From assembly GCA_021613375.1 (NCBI GenBank), contig CM038710.1, positions 27,839,763-27,903,762 of the forward strand: a stretch of DNA of 64,000 nucleotides. Direction: 5' to 3'. The stretch's first letter is position 1. Each line of letters begins with the position of its first letter. This document shows positions 59,064 to 64,000 of this stretch, piece by piece. The stretch comes from Megaleporinus macrocephalus. Its lineage: Eukaryota > Chordata > Actinopteri > Characiformes > Anostomidae. A model generated the notes under the pieces. It was not told the origin of the DNA, made no database searches, and was given only the letters and a program-made list of their open reading frames with translations. A program made the position numbers and the translations under genes.

Positions 59064-61162
59064 TGATTTGATTTATATTGTGATATATATCGATATCGAC
59101 TGATATGAAAAAAATTATCGTGATAAGATTTTTTCCCATATCGCCCAGCCCTATTTTGTACGTATATATAAGTGCTGCTAAATTATAAAACCTTAAATTT
59201 TTATTTCTTGTTTCCAGCTGGCTGAATGGGGGCCATTTGACCTCCTGATTGGTGGCAGTCCCTGTAATGACCTGTCCATGGTGAATCCTGCTAGAAAAGG
59301 CCTTTTCGGTAAAAGTGCAGTTATAAAAATGAAAGGTTTCTTTCTATGTGGTGATTTTAGACACACAGCATTTTAATATTTTAATATCAGGTATTAGTAT
59401 GTTTCTATCTCATGAACATTCAAATCGGTTTACCCAGTGCCTTGGATTCTTATTCCCACCTTTCTCCCTGATTCTCTCTCAGAGGGCACCGGTCGACTGT
59501 TTTTCGAGTACTATCGTATGCTTACCATGATGAGGCCCAAAGAGGATGATGACCGTCCATTCTTCTGGCTCTTTGAGAATGTGGTGGCCATGAGTGCCCA
59601 TGATAAAGCTGACATCTGTCGCTTCTTAGAGGTTAGAAAGTAGTTTTCACGTCTGTTAACTTTGTCATTGTGTGTCTTTTACACATTTGTACACGCTTTT
59701 TTTTTTTTTATTAGACATAACATCCAACCAGAACATTTTCCTGCATGTTTTTTGTACAGTTATATGCAAAAGATTTAACATACACAGGTCAAATGATGTG
59801 TTGTTACTTTTTCACAGCGATAATCAGTTAATATGTGCTTTAGAAACTAAGATATGCAGTTTCTCTTTTAGATTTAATGCACAAATTCTTTTTAACATAT
59901 TGGTAAAAAATCAGACATGATAACTTTTGTGAAGGCCATATTGTAGGTATTATTTTTTACCTCTATATGTTTAATTCAGCAAATAAACAGTTATTGTGCT
60001 TTAAAACGTCCAGAAGTCTGGACTCTGTAGAGGATGTGTTAACTTATAAAATCAACAAATGTAATTTGACCAGGGACGCCAAAACCCTGATATACAACTC
60101 TTCTTTGGAATTGTAGTGAACTTTTATTTATGTATTAAGTTGTATCTCTTTCTTCTGTGTCATTAGTGTAATCCAATCTTGATCGATGCTGTGAAAGTGA
60201 GTCCTGCCCACAGGGCCCGTTACTTTTGGGGCAATCTTCCTGGAATGAATAGGTAAAATTACAGAATGCTATTAAACATTTCGGGCCACAGAGTCACACA
60301 CAGTTCTCTCCACAGTTCTCTGATCAGCGTTTTATTGTATTTATATAGTATATGTGCCATTCAGGCTTTGCTGGATGTTTATCATTACACGCCACACGTT
60401 TAGTGTCGTCCCTGGAATTTTAAGCCTAAACCAATACTAAAATGAAATTTTTGTTGACTCAACCAGACTGAAGTATCAGATTTTAAATGGATATAATTGT
60501 CTGGTGTTGCGTTGACGTCACAGGTTGCTAGTGATCCGTCAAATGCATTTAACAGTAAATACATGATCAGGCCATGTCATTTGAGCTTGAAGAAATGTGT
60601 CAGATTATATTCAAGTGTTTCCGTTCATATCTCCACAGACCACTGGCTACCTCATTTACCGACAAACTGGACCTGCAGGACTGCCTGGAAGTTGGACGAG
60701 TTGCGAAGGTCAGAGACATGCCAGCATGCCAGCCATGTTCTAATCTTTTTATAAGTCACATGTTGACTTGCTCTGACATTTTATTCTTCTGTTGCTGCAG
60801 TTTAATAAGGTTCGAACCATCACAACCAAGTCCAACTCTATTAAGCAAGGAAAAATGGGGCCTCTGCCTGTCTCCATGAACGGGAAGGAAGATTACCTTT
60901 GGTGCACAGAGATGGAGAGGTGAGTATGAACAAAAAAAGAGAAACACAAAAGCAGCCAAAGGTCGTGAACTTGTTTCAAGTTTTAGCTGTGCTTAAACAC
61001 AAACATTTCTATTGCAGCATATTTGGCTTCCCGAAGCATTACACTGATGTGAATAACATGGGCCGAGGACAGAGGCAGAAGGTCCTGGGGCGTTCCTGGA
61101 GTGTTCCTGTGATCCGGCACCTCTTCGCCCCACTCAAGGATTACTTTGAATGCGAGTCCTAG
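44428..61162 (+). CDS. dnmt3b: Dnmt3b-type de novo DNA (cytosine-5) methyltransferase with CH and hAT-like modules
   Basis: Complete gene. Coding exons: 44428-44542, 44845-44990, 45149-45353, 47443-49205, 50076-50235, 51201-51260, 51604-51671, 51891-52022, 52385-52465, 53317-53466, 53566-53673, 53830-53965, 54075-54206, 54327-54371, 54459-54538, 54644-54756, 56549-56732, 57554-57638, 57787-57932, 59218-59308, 59483-59631, 60167-60252, 60639-60708, 60801-60919, 61018-61162. All junctions are GT-AG and phases agree, giving about 1522 residues. Order: EB1-like CH (about 14-130), BED/hAT-like (156-743), linker, PWWP (911-1041), ADD (1101-1226), methyltransferase (1243-1522). It should set new CpG methylation in the nucleus using S-adenosylmethionine. 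The C-terminal half follows vertebrate DNMT3B closely, and catalytic Cys1319 and Glu1365 are present. Human DNMT3B has neither N-terminal module. Zebrafish has several dnmt3b-class paralogues, some reported with a CH domain; which one this matches cannot be settled here. The least certain junction is the acceptor at 50076. Confidence 0.9.
44640..44725. repeat. M1 MITE remnant forming an inverted repeat in dnmt3b intron 2
   Basis: 'catgaatgcaccaatagaaa' and the nearby 'tttctattggtccattcat' are near-perfect inverse copies. This is the terminal word of family M1 in both orientations only about 50 nt apart. It sits in the 302-bp intron between coding exons 2 and 3. Confidence 0.65.
45977..46355 (-). 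mobile_element. Solo LTR in dnmt3b intron 4
   Basis: On the minus strand it begins TGTCACGCTC and ends GTGCGACA, so it has the TG...CA ends and short inverted termini of an LTR. It is flanked by aatgg on both sides (45972-45976 and 46356-46360), a 5-bp target duplication. A minus-strand 'ttattaaatactt' poly(A) region lies near 46035. There is no coding capacity. Orientation is antisense to dnmt3b. Confidence 0.8.
46380..46800. repeat. Probable retroelement-derived repeat in intron 4
   Basis: Purine-rich, CpG-containing sequence with the word pattern of fish non-coding retroelement regions ('ggcgagggtcaaaaccagag', 'cgagagtcgaaaaacgg', 'acgctcggtatggcac'). Boundaries were not fixed and the family is not named. 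Confidence 0.45.
47443..49205 (+). CDS. dnmt3b: dnmt3b exon 5: BED-like zinc finger plus hAT-transposase-like domain
   Basis: A single 1763-bp exon, open throughout, between acceptor cgctcag (47442) and donor cag|gtacgt (49206). It enters in phase 1 and leaves in phase 0, encoding residues 156-743. An acidic/basic lead (residues 157-172) is followed by a BED-like finger: W180 and W186, C199-x2-C202, H219-x5-H225. The body (about 230-700) has the helical spacing of a hAT transposase. The end (about 700-743) reads W..VL..TG....F.KL followed by [17 protein letters not shown], the classic hAT C-terminal dimerisation motif. I see no convincing DDE triad: the place where the first Asp is expected reads [12 protein letters not shown]. 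Function is probably DNA or protein binding by a domesticated transposase (inference). No element ends or target duplication were found beside it. Confidence 0.85.
49325..49690 (+). repeat. Dispersed repeat family R1, copy 3, in dnmt3b intron 5
   Basis: 'ttattacagcttccattctt', 'cacatccaatgatgttgagg', 'ataatgttgagttggtc', 'tagcaagagtacagcttgac' and 'tggtggtgacagttttggtg' match the copies at 16.4 and 35.7 kb in order. It starts about 120 bp after the hAT-like exon. Confidence 0.7.
50076..52465 (+). CDS. dnmt3b: dnmt3b exons 6-10: low-complexity linker
   Basis: Five small exons (50076-50235, 51201-51260, 51604-51671, 51891-52022, 52385-52465) encode residues 744-910. The first is Ser/Asp/Thr-rich ([20 protein letters not shown]) and ends basic (NGRRKNPS). 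The next carry [20 protein letters not shown] and an acidic VFVEDDVVW segment. The last is a Ser/Lys-rich lead into PWWP. This corresponds to the poorly conserved N-terminal tail of mammalian DNMT3B. Introns 7, 8 and 9 are short. The acceptor at 50075 (cacaaag|gcagtg) has a poor pyrimidine tract; an in-frame stop at 50037 rules out an earlier start, and phase 0 fits 50076 (or 50085). ATGs at 50055 and 50064 are in the same frame. Confidence 0.75.
53317..53965 (+). CDS. dnmt3b: dnmt3b exons 11-13: PWWP domain
   Basis: Exons 53317-53466, 53566-53673 and 53830-53965 encode residues 911-1041. The core [18 protein letters not shown] carries SWWP (929-932), the variant found in DNMT3B rather than [13 protein letters not shown] and a helical tail ending [16 protein letters not shown] match the human counterpart. 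In DNMT3 enzymes this domain reads H3K36 di/trimethylated nucleosomes and contacts DNA. Clean acceptors (cacctgcag, tctgcag, tatgtag) and phases 0, 0, 1. Confidence 0.93.
54075..54371 (+). CDS. dnmt3b: dnmt3b exons 14-15: PWWP-ADD linker
   Basis: 54075-54206 and 54327-54371 (both phase 1 in and out) encode residues 1042-1100. Ser/Asp-rich start, then [16 protein letters not shown], matching the SDY.PAPKR element of human DNMT3B and probably a nuclear-localisation stretch. The EQMVNEV segment matches EQMASDV in human DNMT3B. Confidence 0.9.
54459..56732 (+). CDS. dnmt3b: dnmt3b exons 16-18: ADD zinc-finger domain
   Basis: Exons 54459-54538, 54644-54756 and 56549-56732 encode residues 1101-1226. 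GATA-like and PHD-like Cys pairs are all present ([35 protein letters not shown]), with H1115 in the conserved FHPLFEG stretch. In DNMT3 proteins ADD binds histone H3 tails lacking K4 methylation and autoinhibits the catalytic domain. Intron 17 (54757-56548) is the longest of this half and contains a 536-bp mariner MITE. Confidence 0.93.
54804..54832 (+). repeat. Short interstitial telomere-like repeat
   Basis: 'ctaaccctaaccctaacc' followed by 'attaccctaac' in dnmt3b intron 17, about three CCCTAA units plus a degenerate one. Too short to imply a chromosome fusion. Confidence 0.7.
55169..55704. mobile_element. Mariner-type MITE in dnmt3b intron 17
   Basis: Ends are inverted: left 'cactactgctcaaaagtttg' plus 'ggatcac', right 'gtgatcctaaacttttgagt' plus 'ggcagtg'. 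TA dinucleotides flank both sides (55167-55168 and 55705-55706), the target-site hallmark of Tc1/mariner. The 536-bp interior has no transposase frame. The terminal word is that of an element widespread in fishes. Confidence 0.85.
57554..61162 (+). CDS. dnmt3b: dnmt3b exons 19-26: catalytic DNA methyltransferase domain
   Basis: Eight exons (57554-57638, 57787-57932, 59218-59308, 59483-59631, 60167-60252, 60639-60708, 60801-60919, 61018-61162) encode residues 1227-1522. Cofactor motif I is SLFDGIATG (1247-1255). The nucleophile loop is GGSPCNDLS with Cys1319. ENV motif Glu1365 lies in [25 protein letters not shown] holds the motif VIII arginines. [11 protein letters not shown] and the C-terminal [20 protein letters not shown] are intact. 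No key residue is missing, so the enzyme should be active. It ends ECES then TAG. A 1076-bp hAT MITE lies in the intron between 57932 and 59218. Confidence 0.95.
58078..59153. mobile_element. Non-autonomous hAT element in dnmt3b intron 20
   Basis: Terminal inverted repeats tagggctgggcgat (left) and atatcgcccagcccta (right). Flanks ttttggac (58070-58077) and ttttgtac (59154-59161) match at 7 of 8 positions, an 8-bp target duplication typical of hAT. The interior is 1076 bp in total, with internal 'atcgata' clusters near both ends, a CA microsatellite at 59032-59061, and no transposase. Minus-strand open frames up to 121 codons inside it are not recognisable proteins. Confidence 0.85.
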
Positions 61163-63540
61163 TCACCCTTTCGCCATCCAACAGTAGCCCCAAAACTGAG
61201 ATTCAGGATGGGAATAGTTGTGGAGAAGTGGTTATTCTACCTATGATTTCTCCATTCCCAGTTTTTCTCCAATTAATTACCTTTTAGAGGGTTTGGTAGT
61301 GTTTCTGCAGACTTTGACCTCACAGAATTTTTTAACCTGTTTTTATTGTTACTCGGTTTTTAGTGTTTTAAATTGACTTGATCAGTTTTCCGTGCTTGAT
61401 CAAGTCTTCCAGAATGCACAGACACTTTCTTGTTTACTGTATATCTGCTTTGTGCGCTTGTCATGGCTTTGATAACGGTTTTACGTTGAAGAGCCAAGTG
61501 AACTTCCGCCCACTACCTCAGCGATATTCTGTGACTGGTTCATTGTCTGGAGAAATACTGTTTAGCTATTTATATTTTTTAATAAATGAAAATGAGTTTG
61601 ACTTTAAAGACATTTTGTCAGGACTTACACAGTCTAGGTTTTTCTTCTTAGCTTAGTCTATCTTTAACCCTGTGAGGTCCATCACACCATCTGATTCTGG
61701 TATAACAAAACTGAAGACTAAAAATTTACCAAAAAATAACACTGAGGCTTTTCCATTGCGTTGACATAGTGATGGACCTCATACAGATAATAACTTTTAA
61801 AATATATTTGTCTCATTTCAATCATGTTTTTATGTCTAAACATTATTTTAGTTTTAAAAGTGTTTTTACTGGCTTAGTACTTTTACACCACCACCTCTGA
61901 CAATATTAAGTGTGTAATCATGTAATATACAGTATTTCTATAGTAGATATATTTAAAAGTTTGAAGTCATAATGCCCTAAAACCATTTTAAGTAGAGAAT
62001 TAACTAGTGATGCACAACACTATCAGAATTATTGGCTTTAGACAGAGGTTTAGATTTGACTGTTGTTTGATATTTGAGCATGTACTGTAGAAGAGGCGAC
62101 GTTGGGATACTACACTAAAATATCTGCATTTGATTCATTTTACATATGTACATATTACATATGTAACACTACAGAAATAAACATTATATTTTTTTGCAGT
62201 GCTAATCCAGTTGAATTTGATATGACATATGTACAAGAAAAATATAAGCCCACAATTCCCATATTGATAACTACCCGATAATAAAGTCAGTGTCATCTGT
62301 TATGCCCGTCTTTATTTTGGGTTTTTGTTGCTGATGTGTACTGTATCAGCATTAATACACTGTGAACCCTCCAGAAAATAGGAAAGGAGGGATGATTCCT
62401 TGAAATGACTTAAGTGCCTACAAGGGGACGGACAGTAGGTAGCTGCATTTTAACATGATTCCAGGTATTTAGCTCAGGCTAAGCAGACTGTTCACAGTGA
62501 TTACGTTCAGTTACGCCAAAAAGGCTCCATTCCCCTCCGTTCCATTTGTGAAAGCAGTGTTATGAAAGTCATTTGCTGTATTTCATGTTGAGGTGCTAAC
62601 AGCGTTTGCTTTGTGTAGCAATGTTTAAAATGTGCATGGTGCTATTGTGTGGTAGTTTTATAACTAGTATTTATTCAGTATACACAGAATTCTCACAGTT
62701 CTCACGCTCCAGCATTATCAGTTCAGTGTTAGTTTCCTCTTCACTTTTTGCATATTCATAGCATCAAGTCAAAACCAGCAACAATGCATTCATCCGTTCA
62801 GTTTTTTTCTCTTTCTTTTCTTACTAGTGATGTCATAGATTTCTCAATGTTATCAGATTTTCTGTGCAGTGACTATAGGATCGTCTCCAGAGTGCTAGAG
62901 ACAGACTAAAGGCAGGCAGAAAAACAGCATATGTATTGATGCATGTAGAATTTGAGGGGTTTTACTGTAAATTCAGGCTTTTTTCAGTTTCCGCTCCTCC
63001 TAAGTGCCAGTGTAAGAAGTTGCTCATAGATGCTAGCTGCGGAACGTGTCTGTTTTAGCCTAGTACAATGTTAACATATCAAGAAAATTTTTTTAGGAGT
63101 TGAGCTCAACTCCTAGCCAATAGCAGCAGGTCACAAGACCACAGAAGATCTTAATGTCTGAGTAGACTGTTTTTAATGACAAATCAAGGAACAAATTGCA
63201 ACAGTTGTATAGCTGAAATCTTTGATCAACCTTTTTTTATATTTTGTGTTGAAAAGTCTTTCCAGATTTCATTTGGTGCTATGTTCTTATATTGAACTTC
63301 ATTTATTTTAACAGTAGCATTAGATTTTTTTTATGTCTGTGGATGATCTTTTTTACAAGCCAGGGATTGTTTCCTAGTGTGTACCATACAGATCACTGTA
63401 AAATGCTAATAAGATTATCTTATAATGTTAGACATATGGATAAATTTGGGCTCAGGTTGTGTCTTTCTAGCTTGATTTGGTGAGCTTGATCAACCAACTT
63501 TCATGTACTTGGTGACAAATAAACACTAGTTTAATGAATT
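61163..63540 (+). other. dnmt3b 3' untranslated region
   Basis: Follows the stop at 61160-61162. Candidate AATAAA signals are at 61581, 62176, 62280 and 63518. The one at 62280 is followed by a GT/T-rich stretch ('tctttattttgggtttttgt'), and the one at 63518 by 'tgtctcctgtgtttc', so both are plausible ends. No frame within it is supported as coding. Which signal is used cannot be told from sequence. Confidence 0.6.
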
Positions 63541-64000
63541 CTACTCTTGCTTCTGTCTCCTGTGTTTCATCAAACTTTCATTATATTAAGACTGCAACAT
63601 ATGCTGTTAATGATCGTTTTTGCATCCGTCCTTGCTGTAGTGATATCACTGTGTCTGTAATCATCCACAAATCGTTAGTTGATTCAAGGCATACACATGA
63701 TTCCACAAACATGTTTTTAATGATTTAAAAAAAAATTTTTACAATGCAATGTAATCAGTCATCGCATGACATTGAAAGTCAATGTGATTTCAAAATACTG
63801 CAAGGTATCGCAATTGCAATATATAACAATTTTAAGAGCACTGCTTGAGAGCTCATTGTTTACATATATCATGCAATACCTAGTTTATCTAATTAGTCTA
63901 TTAAATTAAAACATTTTACAAATCCATGTGAAATTATACTGCAGTGAGAAGTCAGGATCCCAACCTGTGTTTCTTTAACGGTATCCTTCTAACCAATCTG
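63541..64000. other. Downstream flank, no feature seen
   Basis: AT-rich DNA after the last candidate poly(A) signal. No exon, promoter or recognised repeat is visible. In human the next gene is MAPRE1; nothing like it appears before the window ends. Confidence 0.5.

Noticed and set aside
1..64000. CRISPR arrays, tRNA or rRNA genes
   Set aside because: No evenly spaced direct repeats with unique spacers, no cloverleaf with A/B boxes, and no rRNA-like stretch was recognised. The genome is clearly a vertebrate's.

Overview
The window is vertebrate nuclear DNA, almost certainly from a teleost. Genes are split by GT-AG introns, the non-coding DNA is AT-rich with many microsatellites, and it is packed with fish-type repeats (Tc1/mariner fossils, hAT and mariner MITEs, solo LTRs). 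A palindromic repeat at about 15.8-16.2 kb is of a type I associate with otophysan fishes (characins, catfishes, knifefishes); that placement is an inference.

Layout: (1) 1-9.2 kb is intron or flank of the left-hand gene with no exon I can support. (2) 9.2-10.8 kb is a CpG-rich promoter region with the first coding exon of a NOL4-family gene (nol4l-like) on the minus strand; the rest of that gene lies beyond the left edge. (3) 11-42.5 kb is a gene-poor, repeat-rich interval with decayed Tc1-like transposons, several MITE families, a 1-kb polypurine minisatellite, a perfect 57-bp inverted repeat, a solo LTR, and candidate CTCF and RFX sites. (4) 42.7-63.5 kb is one complete plus-strand gene, a Dnmt3b-type de novo DNA methyltransferase, which I traced from a CCAAT-box promoter through 25 coding exons to poly(A) signals. 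All exon phases agree and give a predicted protein of about 1522 residues. Human chr20q11 also has NOL4L (minus) followed by DNMT3B (plus), so the orthology of both genes is supported by order and orientation.

The main discovery is the architecture of this Dnmt3b. Before the usual PWWP, ADD and catalytic domains it carries two foreign modules: an N-terminal EB1/MAPRE-type calponin-homology domain (exons 2-4), and a single 1763-bp exon encoding a BED-like zinc finger plus a hAT-transposase-like body with the C-terminal hAT dimerisation motif but apparently no catalytic acidic triad. The transposase-like exon is open throughout, joins in frame on both sides and has splice sites, so it looks like a domesticated transposase fused into a DNA methyltransferase. 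MAPRE1 is the neighbour of DNMT3B in human, which suggests the CH exons were captured from an adjacent gene.
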